DNA of 64,000 nt from Theocolax elegans (GCA_026168455.1 CM047427.1:61873162-61937161), one strand, 5' to 3'. Positions 36,701-46,800 are shown, counted from the first letter of the stretch. Program-made: numbers and translations. The notes: a model not told the origin generated them from the sequence alone.

Positions 36701-38645
36701 ACAAAAAGTTTATAAGACCCAATAAAAAGAGTAAACTTTCCTAATTTTGTTAATGATAAAAAATTAAGAAATGCATCTAGCAAGAGTATTTCTTATACTA
36801 AACAAAATAAAATTGTTCACAAACTTATTCAATTGGCAAAAGAGAGAAATTATGATTTACTTAATTTATTTTCATACGAATTAATTCAAAACAATTATTT
36901 ATTTAATGAAGATGGAACATTAACCTTTAGAGGACGGGATGGCCCCTATACGGGCCATGCCCATGATCGACCCTTTACATGTGTTAGTTTTGAGATGTGA
37001 GACATCACAAAAACTCGAAAAGTGAGTGAAAACAGTAAACCCAAATCCCCGTCCTCTAAAGGTTAAAAGTGATTCGATGTTTTTAGACATTAATTTTATT
37101 GAAAAAAGAAGCTTTTTTGAACCAAAAAATTCCCGTCCTCTAAAGGTTAAAAAAAGAAAAAAGTAAAAGTGACTTAGTTAAAGAGTTGGAAACAAAGTCG
37201 AATGTTGAAACTAGTCAAAACTTTACTGATTTTAATGGCTTAATATTAATTGTAGATGTTATGCTTATTTGTCAAAGAATTAGATGGAAAAATTTGATTA
37301 CCTTTAAGATTTTGCAAATACATTTTGTAAATCTGTATCTTTATTCTCAAAACACGGAGTAAATAGAATTGTTTTTGTGTTTGATAGTTACTTTGAGAAT
37401 TCGATTAAAGTTGCAGAAAGGTGCTTAAAATATAAAGAGAAACCTGTAGATATCCATGCTATTAATGAAGATATACCAATTCCAAAGCAAGAAGAACATT
37501 TCTGGGGCTCAGACAACAATAAAACTTTGTTGCAAGATTTTATTCGCAGTTTTATTTTAAAAAGCAGTAAAAATATTTGGCCAAATATTAAAATAATATG
37601 TAGTGCCACCAATAATCAACCTTGTCAGACGAATAGACCATTAGTTGCAGAGAAATTAGAGATGTTGCAAAATCATAACATCGAAGAAGCTGATTCAAGA
37701 ATTATTTTGCACATTTTGTCTGCTTGTATTGAGAAAAAACAAAAATTTTAGTTTTATCGTCTGACACTAATGTTGTAGTACTATTTTTACATTATTGGAT
37801 TAAATTTGAAGAAACTGGATTTCAGGTACATTTTCAATTTTTATAACATTATAACATATTTCCAAATATATTAATGTATTTATCTGCTAATTCCCAGCAA
37901 TTATGGATTCAAATTGAAGCAGCTGCCAAAAAAAGATTTTTAGCGATTCACAACTTAATTAAAAGCTGTGGTTATCAATTACGCCAAGTCCTACCTGCTT
38001 TACATCACTTATAAGTGGCGCACATTACACTAGTAAGGTTGGGACAAAGCATAGTGTATTGCAAGCTTCACCTGAAATTTTTCTGTCTACATTTGCTGAT
38101 GGTAAAAGATATTTAAATCATTGGAAATCAAATTATACTTATAATTCGTTATATTAAAACTTTTTTCCTAAAATCTTTCAGGGATATCAGAATTTAATAC
38201 AGAAAATTCATTAATCAATGCCGAAAATTATCTTGTTCAGGTGATAAAAAAAATAATTCATCCAAATCATTTAATGAGTTAAGGTACTGGATGTATCATT
38301 TTGGAAATGCATCAGTTTTTGAACTTCCTCCAACCAGCAATTCAATCAGATTGCATATCTTACGTGCATTTTAGACTACATACGAGCAAATGAATTTGTT
38401 AAATCCATATTATATTAAATTGGATGCTAGCAAGTTTGAGACGAAGATAATGAGCATATGTTACCCAAAAAGATTAATACGCTTTATCCCCCAATTTCGG
38501 AGCTAGTACCGAATTGTAATTATAAAAGTTGCTCTACGAAAACATGCGGGTTCAAGTCAGCCCGATTAGCATACATCATTTTGTGTATGTTGAGCAAATA
38601 AAGTTTGCAAAAATCAACATGATCATGCAAATTTGTTTAATGACA
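33779..38645 (+). pseudogene. Uncharacterised repetitive-family gene, intron-bearing, frameshifted
   Basis: ATG at 33779 opens MSADVCIICLNSKKL. Two Cys/His modules follow (CIIC ... CYKHY; CIICGK ... YYHKNC). Downstream pieces keep the order I recall from a large, multi-copy invertebrate family: KTPLHIMNGLAI (34890), FHIDEVLLSCI (35705), DRTNYTRWYSLYV (36200), VAADQALEQTINRSQK (36330), DGTL (36911, where a MITE is inserted), FDSYFENSIKV (37380), EEADSRIILHI (37685), TSKVGTKHSVLQA (38025), and a Cys-rich tail near 38530. Two clean GT-AG introns remain (37826-37897 and 38102-38181). At least six frameshifts occur (for example near 34030, 34770, 35140, 35695, 35930 and 38011). The EADSR...DTNVVVL segment resembles a PIN-like nuclease fold; function is unknown. 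Confidence 0.6.
36924..37146. mobile_element. TTAA-flanked MITE (223 bp) with a third terminus inside
   Basis: Ends CCTTTAGAGGACGGG and CCCGTCCTCTAAAGG with TTAA at 36920-36923 and 37147-37150. Excision with one TTAA restores the host reading (DGTLKKEKSKSDL). A second copy of the right terminus followed by TTAA lies at 37048-37066, so the structure is compound: either a 139-bp element plus an added fragment, or a 3' extension. TTAA and CCY-type ends fit the piggyBac group. Confidence 0.8.
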
Positions 38646-39637
38646 TAATTAGAAATAAATAATAAATAGAAAATTTATTATGCATTAAAAAAATATTCAT
38701 TTAATTTAATTCGACTTATCTAAATTACCTTTAAAACATTTTTTTCTGAAAAAATTCACACGTGTTTTTCGACTAATTTTAAAAACTTTTTATTATATAA
38801 CATTTTTTCATAGAGTTGATATTTTTGGAGAAAACACCGCAAACATTTCATTATATTCACATGTATGAAATGTACGATATGGTTTACGCTATTGTATACT
38901 TCAATAAAGTAACTATCTTTATTTCAATTAATAATTAACTAGCTATCAAATTTTATAGCTGATACTACTGACCTTTATTTTTATTCACCTTTATGTGAAT
39001 TTTTTCAGAATTTTCTGAATGGTTTTTGGATCTTTCAAAAAATTGCCAAAATGCAAAAATTAAAAAATCATCAAAAAATTATGAAAAAATGAAAAACTTA
39101 TCAAGAAAAAAAATCGTAAACCTTTGTATTTCAACTGTGCATAAAAATAGACGTTTCAGTGGCAGCCATTTTGAATTTTGATTTTCTACCTATCTTATCT
39201 TTTAGTACAGGCCTGTATTCCACCCAATTTAAAGTTTTAACGTCCTCCAATAACAGTTTTTGGGTCAAATTCATGATTATTTGGAAAAAAATGTCAAATT
39301 TTTTGTGTTTTTTCAGCTTTAAACCGTCATATTTTAAAAATGGCGATAGATACCGTCATTCTAAGATCGGGTTCGAAAAGAGCGGGAAAAAATGAAAAAA
39401 TACATGTACTTCATCAAGATTGAATCACTTTTAGTTAAGAAAAGTAGCGGTTGAAAAATTAAAACATTTTATGCCAGTTTGGGCGTAAACGGGTTAAGAT
39501 GACAAGGCGGGTATATTTTCTTCAAACGTAAAATATATAAAGTTCATTATTCAGCAGTTGTCGAGTGTCTACTTCAAAGTATATAATGTATATATTATAT
39601 TTTACGAGGCTATTCAATCAGTTCTTCTGTAAAAGTC
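38646..39637. other. AT-rich intergenic stretch
   Basis: No gene. The frame at 39159-39395 is hydrophobic and low-complexity and has no support. Sequence just before 39638 (39540-39637) may hold the promoter of the next gene. Confidence 0.4.
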
Positions 39638-40472
39638 ATGGAACACGTAACAAAGCTTCACGCGATTAGCGTGGTTTATTGTGTTCTTCGTATAGTGATC
39701 AAATACGAACCTATGATTCGTACTATAGCGCAAAATATGAAAAGAAGCGATTTGTATTCTTTACCAACGAACGTGATTTTAAACAAATTAAAATCCATAT
39801 TATTACATTGTTGTTTAACTACCATAAAGAAATTATATACATTAGGCCTTTTTCAAAACAAATATATTTTAGAAATTGTGATAAATGTTATTAAACGTTT
39901 GTATCCTCAAGGACATCCTGAAGCAAATGAGATTTTACAAAAATATAGTAAGTACACATCGAGATTCTTCGTCATTATTACGCTGAATTTATATGTATCA
40001 GAGTAATGTATCGACAAAATAATTATATTTACAGTGTTACTTCAAATGGAGGAGGATTTAGAAGGTGATAGTTTAATATCAAAATGTGATTTAGAAAATG
40101 GTAATTTAAAAGTGTTTCATATTTATTAAATATATTTAAAAGTGTTAGTAAATCACTTTATTTGTAATTATTTACAGTGAAAGATAATAAACCATCGACA
40201 AGTAGAATATCGGAAGATGATAATTTAATATCGGAATATGCTGTAAAAAATGGTAATTTAAAAACGTTTTATATTTATTTAATACATTTAGAGGTCTTAG
40301 TAAATTTTTTTATAATTAATTATAGTACGAGATATTTAACCGTCATCAAGTAGAGTATGTACGGAGATTATTGAACTATCATCAGATAGTGATAGCAGCG
40401 AAAGTGAAACAAAAGTCTGTAAAAATGAGACCAAACCATGTGAAACAGACGATGTCGAGAATACTAATGAAG
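39638..40472 (+). CDS. Small multi-exon gene, all introns phase 1, stop in exon 4
   Basis: Exon 1 (39638-39947) encodes about 103 residues, MEHVTKLHAISVVYCVL..., helical and Leu/Ile-rich, and ends at A|GTAAGT. Exon 2 is 40035-40100 (MEEDLEGDSLISKCDLENG), exon 3 is 40178-40252 (KDNKPSTSRISEDDNLIS) and exon 4 is 40326-40472. Each is bounded by TTTACAG- or TTATAG-type acceptors and GT donors, and all joins are phase 1. Exons 2 and 3 repeat the theme SLIS...ENG / NLIS...KNG, and introns 2 and 3 start alike (GTAATTTAAAA), so these exons look duplicated. Exon 4 has an in-frame TAA at 40337-40339; beyond it the frame reads TEIIELSSDSDSSESE, a SUMO-interacting-like motif, and is open to the donor at 40473. 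The protein ends at the TAA, or the gene is broken. It could belong to the adjacent Polinton-like element. Confidence 0.5.
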
Positions 40473-40726
40473 GTACGTAATTTTTATTATATAGTAATAT
40501 TGAGTGGAGTGCGATTTGTCAAAGACTCATTAAAAATATGTGCGACATTTCGAATTTTAAAAATTAGAATACACAATAATATACAAAATAATGTATTTAT
40601 ACTTGGAATTTGAAATATTTGAACTAAATACAAAATAACTGAAGATTTTATTACTTTCGAAATAATGATCATTCTATTTTTCTTGGTTCGAATGAAAGAA
40701 ACACAACAACACAAGCTACGCATACC

Positions 40727-43450
40727 ATGTTAGAGGTCAAATTCGTTCAGGGGAATCGCATGAACGTTGGAACAGTATACGTCGAAGTAATAGCAGTGTA
40801 CAAAAAAGCAGCTGTGGATCTAGTACGACAGGCAAATGTAAATATTCCGTCGTCAGGATGTGGACTCGACGAAATTCACAATTTTCAAAAGTTTTTTGCT
40901 CCACTTGGTGTAGCTGTAGTGATATACTCTTTTAGCCATTTTGGTCTTGGATATTCACCAATTTATGATGGAACGAAATTCGTCATAGATATAAATAAAC
41001 AGATTAATTATACTTTAAGGATTATGTACTATGGAACGTCGAGGCATTATCAACCTATTTTGAATTTAGTAGCAGCAAGCGGGTCCAGAGGTTATTGCAT
41101 TCCTTGCAACAAAACGTACAGAAATGTTGAGGATCATAGATGTTCCAATAAATGTTATAAATGTATGATAATTCCGGCTTGCGAAGTAATTAGTGTTACA
41201 AAAAAATGTTTGACGTGTTTGAGAGATTTTTTTGGAGATCATTGTTTCGAAAATCATTTAAGAAAAAATTTATTTAATAAACCGTCAAGTGTTTGTGAAA
41301 TGATTAGAAGATGCGAAAAATGTTTACAAACTGTACGTTCTAAAAATCGTAATAAGAAACACGAATGTGAAGTCACTTTTTGTAAAGTATGTAAAGAGTA
41401 TTTAGCATCAAATCATTTTTGTTACATAAAAACGATTAAAAACAACCAATTAAACGCACCCAAAAATTTGTATTTCTTTTATGATTTTGAAACACAGCAA
41501 ACATTGCCGGTAGCGGGTGATGAAAATAAAGAGATACACGTCGTAAATTTAGGTGTAGTTCAACAAGCATGTACTTTATGTCTCCAAGATACCGAAATTA
41601 CAAAAATGTGCAGCTATTGCGGTATAAGGGAATACGTATTTACTAGAGCTCCTGTAAAAGAATTTGTAGAGTTGGCGGTTACCAGACGAAAACACATTCT
41701 CAAAAATTGTTTGCATCGCTCACAATTCTCAAGGTTACGACGCTCAATTCATTTTTAAGTATCTTGTAGAGAAGTATTGTGACAGGGTTACACCTACCGT
41801 CATCTGAACGGATCCAAAATTATTTTGATGACCATTATGAACGTTAAATTCATTGATAGTTTAAATTTTTTTCATATGCCCTTAAGCAGTCTACCTAAAG
41901 CGTTTGGATTACCAGGAATCGAAAAAGGAACATTTCCACATTTTTTTAATACACCAGAAAATGAAAACCACGTGGGTCCTCTTCCACCTACATCAGCATT
42001 TGGTGTCGATACTATGGGTGACAAAGAAAGAGCAATTTTTTTGGAGTGGTATACCACGCAAATACAAGTTGGATACGTTTTTAATTTTAAAGAAGAAATT
42101 GTAAAATACTGTAAGCAAGATGTAAACATTCTGAGATTGGCATGTCTGACCTTTCGAGAGATGTTTATAGACTACAGTGTCAATCCTTTTATTGACTGAA
42201 CGACCATAGCATCAACTTGTTTGCGTGTATATCAAAAAAATTTTTTGAAAGATAATCAAATAGGTGTCGTACCAAGTGGTGGTTATCGAAGAAAAGACAT
42301 TCAATCTGTAAAAGCCATACAATGGTTGTATTGGATGGAACAAAAAGTTTTAAAACGTAGAGTCATACATGCAGTAAAATCACGCGAGAAAAGGCTTTTG
42401 GAAGGTATTTTGGTTGATGGATATTGCGAACCAAATCAGAATGACCAACATCGTGGAATAGTTCTTCAATTTCATGGATGCTTTTGGCATGGTTGTCCTC
42501 GTTGTCACAGGATTAATAGAGATAAGCTTTTATCAACCGGCGAAACAATGGATAAACGGTACGAAAAAACTTGCTTTACCAGTGAGAGAATTAAAACATA
42601 CAATTATGAATTAATCGAAATTTGGGAGTGTACTGTCCAAGAACAGATTTTGAGCAACGATGAAGTGAAAATTTTTTTAAAAGGTATTTCATCAATAATT
42701 TTACGAAAACCTCTTGAAAAAATTAAATACGTAGATGTTTGTTCGTTCTATCCTTACATATGTAAAAGAGGAAAATACCCATTGGGTCATCCAACGATAT
42801 ATGTGGGTGAAGAAGAATGTTACAAATTCATGAACAGTATAACAGACATTTCCAAAGTTGACAGCCTTATAATATGTGATATATTACCACCTCGGAACCT
42901 ATACCACCCTGTATTACCAATAAGAATGCACGGTAAATTAATTTTTCCGTTGTGTCGAATGTGTTGCGAACAGTTGGTACAAGATGATTGCCCACACGTT
43001 GATACAAAAGATAGGGTCTTAAGTGGTATCCGAAGAAGTCAAGAAAGCTATACAAATGGGGTACGTGATAATCCACGTCACAAAACAGGAGGGATTTTTA
43101 CTGAATATATAAATGAATTTTTTAAACGGAAAACGGAAGCATCAGGATATCTTCCAGAATGTTTAACAGACGATGTCAAAAATAGTTACCTAAAAGATCT
43201 TGAATCGTGTGAGGGTATACGTATAGATAAAAACAAAATAAAATTTAATCCGGCTTTAAGGTATCTGGCCAAATTATGTTTAAATTCCCATTGGGGTAAC
43301 TTAGCACAACGAGAAAATATGTAAAAACAGAAGTTATTAAAGATCCTAAAGAATTAGTCAATTTATTAATTGATCCGGAAATAAGTGTAAACAGTGTCGT
43401 ACCCGTTAATGATGAAACGGTTTATACATCTTGGTGCTTATTGCGATTTT
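40727..43450 (+). pseudogene. Polinton-type family-B DNA polymerase, broken
   Basis: This is a protein-primed-type DNA polymerase B that would replicate the element. An N-terminal region with many Cys pairs (about 41090-41420) precedes the 3'-5' exonuclease: FFYDFETQ (41480), FIDSLNF (41850), YCKQDV (42105). An insertion with HGCFWHGC (42470), typical of this family and resembling a Vsr-like nuclease, leads to the palm: VCSFYPYICKRGKYPLGHP (42735) and the fingers motif LCLNSHWG (43275). Lesions: a frameshift near 41725, disruption between 41758 and 41825, an in-frame TGA at 42197-42199, and a frameshift near 43310. The catalytic DTDS-type motif is absent: a deletion near 43430 joins polymerase sequence to the next gene. 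Confidence 0.88.
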
Positions 43451-43580
43451 ACGCAAGTTAGCTGAACGTGATGTTAATTTGACACGTAAGAAGAAACTAA
43501 TTATTCAACGAGGAGGCTTTTTACCTGCACTTTTAGCACCTTTAATCGGGACAGTTTTAGCAAGTCTCGCATCAAAGTGA
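43446..43580 (+). pseudogene. Small basic-hydrophobic protein, minor-capsid/pX-like
   Basis: An open segment in frame 3 reads a basic stretch (LTRKKK) and then IIQRGGFLPALLAPLIGTV to TGA at 43578-43580. A Gly-Gly plus amphipathic/hydrophobic tail is typical of a small protein, adenovirus pX-like, found in insect Polinton-like elements. Its start is lost in the deletion that removes the polymerase C-terminus. The following gene starts three bases later in the same frame. Identification rests on memory of the family and is moderate. Confidence 0.5.
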
Positions 43581-43583
43581 AAT

Positions 43584-44393
43584 ATGGAGCACGTAAGAAA
43601 AATGGAACTCGTACCTCAAGAAAGTGTGGAACGAATGAAGCAGCAGGTAAAATTGGATGGTACTGTTACAAAAACCGTTCAAACACCAGGTACGGTGACC
43701 AACAGACTCGATGCTGAAATGAACAATATCTTGAATTCATCAATGGACGAGCGCGAGAAATGGTATCTTTATGGGCAGGTATTACAAAGATACCTACACT
43801 TTAAAAATAACGAAACACGAATTAAAAATTTCAATGATGTGGATGTTAACGAAGTACCTTCAACCGAAGAAACAAACAAAGATCTTGACAGATTTGTAGT
43901 TGATAGCGTTCCAGTCAAGTTTCAATCACAAGCGGAACATTTGTTGCGATACTTAAGAAGGTATGGTAAAGCGTCGTGGAATGAAAATGGAAAGCTAATG
44001 ATAGATGGCGTGTCCGAGAAAGGTATGAATATAATCGATTTAGTGAATGAAGCTGTAAGAAATAGAAAAAGACCACCACCTTCAGGACGCGCTCAGTTTG
44101 CTACCCTGCTTCGTCAGGCATCGGTTCCTAGAGAATATATTGGATACGACCAAGTCTGGAAGAAAATTATCGCTTGGTCACCGTCAATATCAACGGTTAA
44201 AGAAACGAAGGGTGTTGGTACACCTATTGCTGATAAACGCAAGAGGAAAAAGAGTTCCACCTCTTCAAGTAGTACAGAGGTAGAAGAGGTAACACCTCGA
44301 CACCGAACAAAAAGTTTATCTACTACAGGAAACCAAGGATTTTTTGATAAATGGAAGAGACTGGAAAAATTTTTTAGAAATGGAGGAGCTTGA
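43584..44393 (+). CDS. Unknown protein of the Polinton-like element
   Basis: 269 residues, intact, starting MEHVRKMELVPQ. A central region (about residues 115-190: LLRYLRRYGKASWNENGKL, then LVNEAVRNRKRPPPSG) is a pattern that recurs in insect genomes beside these polymerases. A Ser/Lys-rich nuclear-localisation-like segment lies near residues 218-235 (KRKRKKSSTSSSS). No enzyme motif was recognised. It lies between the pX-like gene and the PLA2-like gene, overlapping the latter by 14 nt, as in compact viral gene clusters. It is the best-preserved gene of the cluster. Confidence 0.6.
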   Translation: MEHVRKMELVPQESVERMKQQVKLDGTVTKTVQTPGTVTNRLDAEMNNILNSSMDEREKWYLYGQVLQRYLHFKNNETRIKNFNDVDVNEVPSTEETNKDLDRFVVDSVPVKFQSQAEHLLRYLRRYGKASWNENGKLMIDGVSEKGMNIIDLVNEAVRNRKRPPPSGRAQFATLLRQASVPREYIGYDQVWKKIIAWSPSISTVKETKGVGTPIADKRKRKKSSTSSSSTEVEEVTPRHRTKSLSTTGNQGFFDKWKRLEKFFRNGGA

Positions 44394-44745
44394 TAAAAAT
44401 TCAAAAAATGATAAAAAAAACGTACTGCATACACTAATAGATTTATTACTTTTCGAAATGCATGTACCTGGATACAAATTTTGTAGTCCCGGTACAAAAC
44501 TTGCGAAACGATTAGAACGAGGAGAAGTAGGTATAAATCCTTTGGATGAGGCGTGTCGCCGCCTAGATATCGCTTACGCTGACAAAAATACTAATCGTAG
44601 CAATGCTGATCGTGTTCTGGCTGAGTGTGCTTTTTCTCGCATGTTAGCTGGTGACACACCTAATGACGAGCGATCTCTTGCCTTGATGACAGCTTGCTGT
44701 ATGGTTAGTAAAATTACCTTTGAAAAATTATTTAACCGTATTTAA
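44380..44745 (+). CDS. Phospholipase-A2-like protein (parvoviral VP1u-type domain)
   Basis: 121 residues from the ATG at 44380, which overlaps the end of the preceding gene. The domain at about residues 25-90 has YKFCSPGT (calcium-loop-like) and NPLDEACRRLDIAYAD, which matches the PLA2 active-site helix pattern (D-x-A-C-x-x-x-D). In the usual motif the catalytic His precedes Asp (HD); here the residue before Asp is Leu (RLD), so activity is doubtful. In parvoviruses this domain breaches endosomal membranes during entry, and PLA2-like genes have been noted in Polinton-related elements. The frame is intact. Confidence 0.7.
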   Translation: MEELDKNSKNDKKNVLHTLIDLLLFEMHVPGYKFCSPGTKLAKRLERGEVGINPLDEACRRLDIAYADKNTNRSNADRVLAECAFSRMLAGDTPNDERSLALMTACCMVSKITFEKLFNRI

Positions 44746-44754
44746 AAAGTCATC

Positions 44755-45855
44755 AAGTGCAAGGATAAGAAATTAAGAAGAAGATAAATTCATTAAAAAT
44801 TAAAAAGTGTAAAACTGTAGACGAGAAAAACAACAAGGTTCAAGTTAAGAAAAATTAATAAAGAGTTATCACGGTTGTATTATGGGCTCCCCGAGTCCAC
44901 AGCGTATGCAGAAGTGGACAAATTGTTAGGGTCAACGCGTAAATCAATAGATCCTCAAAGAGTAATGAAATGGCTTGAGAGTCAAGACGCGTACAATAAA
45001 CACAAATTGATTAGACGACGATTTGATAGAAGGAGTTACAATGTACGGAATATCGATGATATTTGGGAAGCTGATTTAATGGGCTTGAGACAATTGAAAT
45101 GTTATAACGATAATTAGACGTACGTGTTAACAGTTATAGATGTGCTTAGCAAATACGTATGGGTCCAACCATTAGAATTAGATAAGGGTAAAGAGTTTAC
45201 GAGCCGTGAATTTCAAGATGTGTTACAAAAAGAAGGAATTATTTACAGAGTGGTACGCAGTCCTGATGTTAAAGCACCAGTTGCCGAAAGAGTTATTAGA
45301 ACATTAAAAGAGAGATGGTGGAGGTTTTTCACACATACACACACAAGATGTTACATTGATGTGTTACAAAATGTGGTCACTGCATATAACAGAACAAAGC
45401 ATTCAGCTATCAAGATGGCACCTGCTACTGTTACACGTTTCAACGTTGCAGAAGTTCGTAAAAATTTGGATTTTAAATATACTTCTAATGCAAAGCAACG
45501 ATGTAATAAATACACGATTGGTGATTTAGTTCGTGTCAGTCGCGCGAAAAACATTTTTCCAAAAGGTTACGAATGTGGATGGTCTGAGAAAATTTTTAAA
45601 ATTGATCGTATTTCTACATCTCGATACCCCGCTACATATTTTTTAAAAGATTTGGACGACGAAGAAATTGTTGGTTATTTTTACGAGGAGGAGCTCAGTA
45701 GAGTAAGATTGGACTTTGCTAATAAAATGTTTGAAATTGATAAAATTTTAAAATCTAGAGGACGAGGCCGATCGAAGGAATACTTTGTAAAGTTGAAAGG
45801 ATATCCTGAAAAATTTAATTCCTGGGTAAAAGCGGGTGATTTGATTACTGAGTAA
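44755..45855 (+). pseudogene. Retroviral-type integrase with chromodomain (Polinton-like), broken
   Basis: A DDE integrase that would insert the element. Frame 1 runs from about 44862 with YYGLPESTAYAEVDKL (HHCC-like N-terminal helices), WLESQDAYNKHKLIRRRF and WEADLM (first Asp). An in-frame TAG stands at 45115-45117, then TVIDVLSKYVWVQPLELDKGKEF. The stretch between the VQPLE and DKGKEF motifs is too short for the family, so a deletion of about 25-30 codons is likely. The catalytic Glu region is present (PVAERVIRTLKERWW), followed by a TAYNRTKHSA-type end. A chromodomain-like tail closes the protein (YFVKLKGYPEKFNSWVKAGDL). This chromodomain and the neighbouring polymerase B point to a Polinton/Maverick rather than a Gypsy element. 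Confidence 0.85.
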
Positions 45856-46280
45856 TTAAACTTTATTTTAATTAATAATTACTTTTGGACTGAGTAATTA
45901 AACTTTTATTAAATTATTATTTAGAAAGAAGAATTAATAATTCTTAAGGTTTACCCATCAGTTTTAGAGTTATCCTTAAAATTTAATACTGCTTTACCAT
46001 CTTTTTTCGTTTGCCACGCTTCTGGACAGTTCATTTCAAATGTAATTATTAATTTAAATAAGGATTCACTACTTAGTCCTGAAGTATTCAATAATTTAAA
46101 AATAGTTTAATTACTCAGTCAAAAAGTAATTATTAATTAAAAAAAAGTTTAATTACTCAGTATAAAAGTAATTAAGAATTAAAAAAAAGTTTAATTACTC
46201 AGTATAAAAGTAATTAAGAATTAAAAAAAAGTTTAATTACTCAGTACAAAAGTAATTACTAATTAATGTAGGTATTGAAT
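45843..46280. repeat. Inverted and tandem AT-rich repeats beyond the integrase
   Basis: Two copies of ACTGAGTAATTAAACTTT (from 45849 and 45890) face three to four tandem copies of the inverted form (AAGTTTAATTACTCAGT; about 46110-46255, period about 45 bp) across a 170-bp spacer. The first copy overlaps the integrase stop codon. This may be the terminal inverted repeat region of the Polinton-like element or a separate foldback. Confidence 0.6.
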
Positions 46281-46384
46281 TAGAAAAGTAATTAAATATT
46301 TGCAACCCTGCTTAAAACCATAATTAAAAATCGCGCAGTACTGCCACTACAAAATTTGAAAACAAAAAATCTCATTTGAGAAAG

Positions 46385-46560
46385 GTCTTTCTTCAAGCCG
46401 CCGCCGAGATAGGGTCTTCTCGAAGCGGCGGCCGAGATAGGGCTTCTTCAAGCCGCCGCCGAGATAGGGTCTTATCGAAGCGGCGGCCGAGATAGGGCTT
46501 TCTTCAAGCCGCCGCCGAGATAGGGTCTTATCGAAGCAACTGCCGAGATAGGTCTTTGTT
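46385..46560. repeat. GC-rich minisatellite
   Basis: Alternating 27-bp units CTTCAAGCCGCCGCCGAGAT and CGAAGCGGCGGCCGAGAT, each followed by AGGG, giving ~54-bp dimers repeated about three times. Neighbouring units carry complementary GCCGCCGCC and GGCGGC cores, so a single strand can fold strongly. Confidence 0.8.
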
Positions 46561-46574
46561 CCACTCAGGCGTCG

Positions 46575-46800
46575 AAATACAATAAAACAGCATTATATTA
46601 GACTTGTCCCTACAATTTGTTACAATCTTGATAGTATCATTGTAAGACGAAAAGAAAAATCAGAAAATAGTCTTGAGACTAATGTTGTTTATAAAATTGA
46701 TTACAAAGATTGTAATGCAAGTTATGTTGAAGAAACTAAAAGACAATTGTAATGCAGAATTAATGAACATAAGTTAAATACCATAAAGAGGATTCTCATT
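46575..46800 (+). pseudogene. Penelope-like GIY-YIG fragment
   Basis: A reading frame gives NVVYKIDYKDCNASYV and ETKRQL, a stop, then CRINEHK, matching the GIY-YIG endonuclease of Penelope-like elements (compare VVYKLSCIKC, YIGETKRCLK in the first copy). The Gly of the YIGET motif reads Glu here. Only the domain core survives. It may be the 3' part of the element interrupted at 29.8 kb, displaced by the intervening insertions, or an independent 5'-truncated copy. Confidence 0.75.

Noticed and set aside
39159..39395. Plus-strand 78-residue Phe-rich frame
   Set aside because: Low complexity, no similarity to neighbours, no features of a start region.
42867..43076. Minus-strand frame inside the DNA polymerase
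   Set aside because: Shadow of the polymerase coding strand.
44875..45855. Gypsy-type (chromovirus) integrase
   Set aside because: No reverse transcriptase or protease nearby; the neighbours are a protein-primed-type DNA polymerase B and PLA2, which fit a Polinton-like element.
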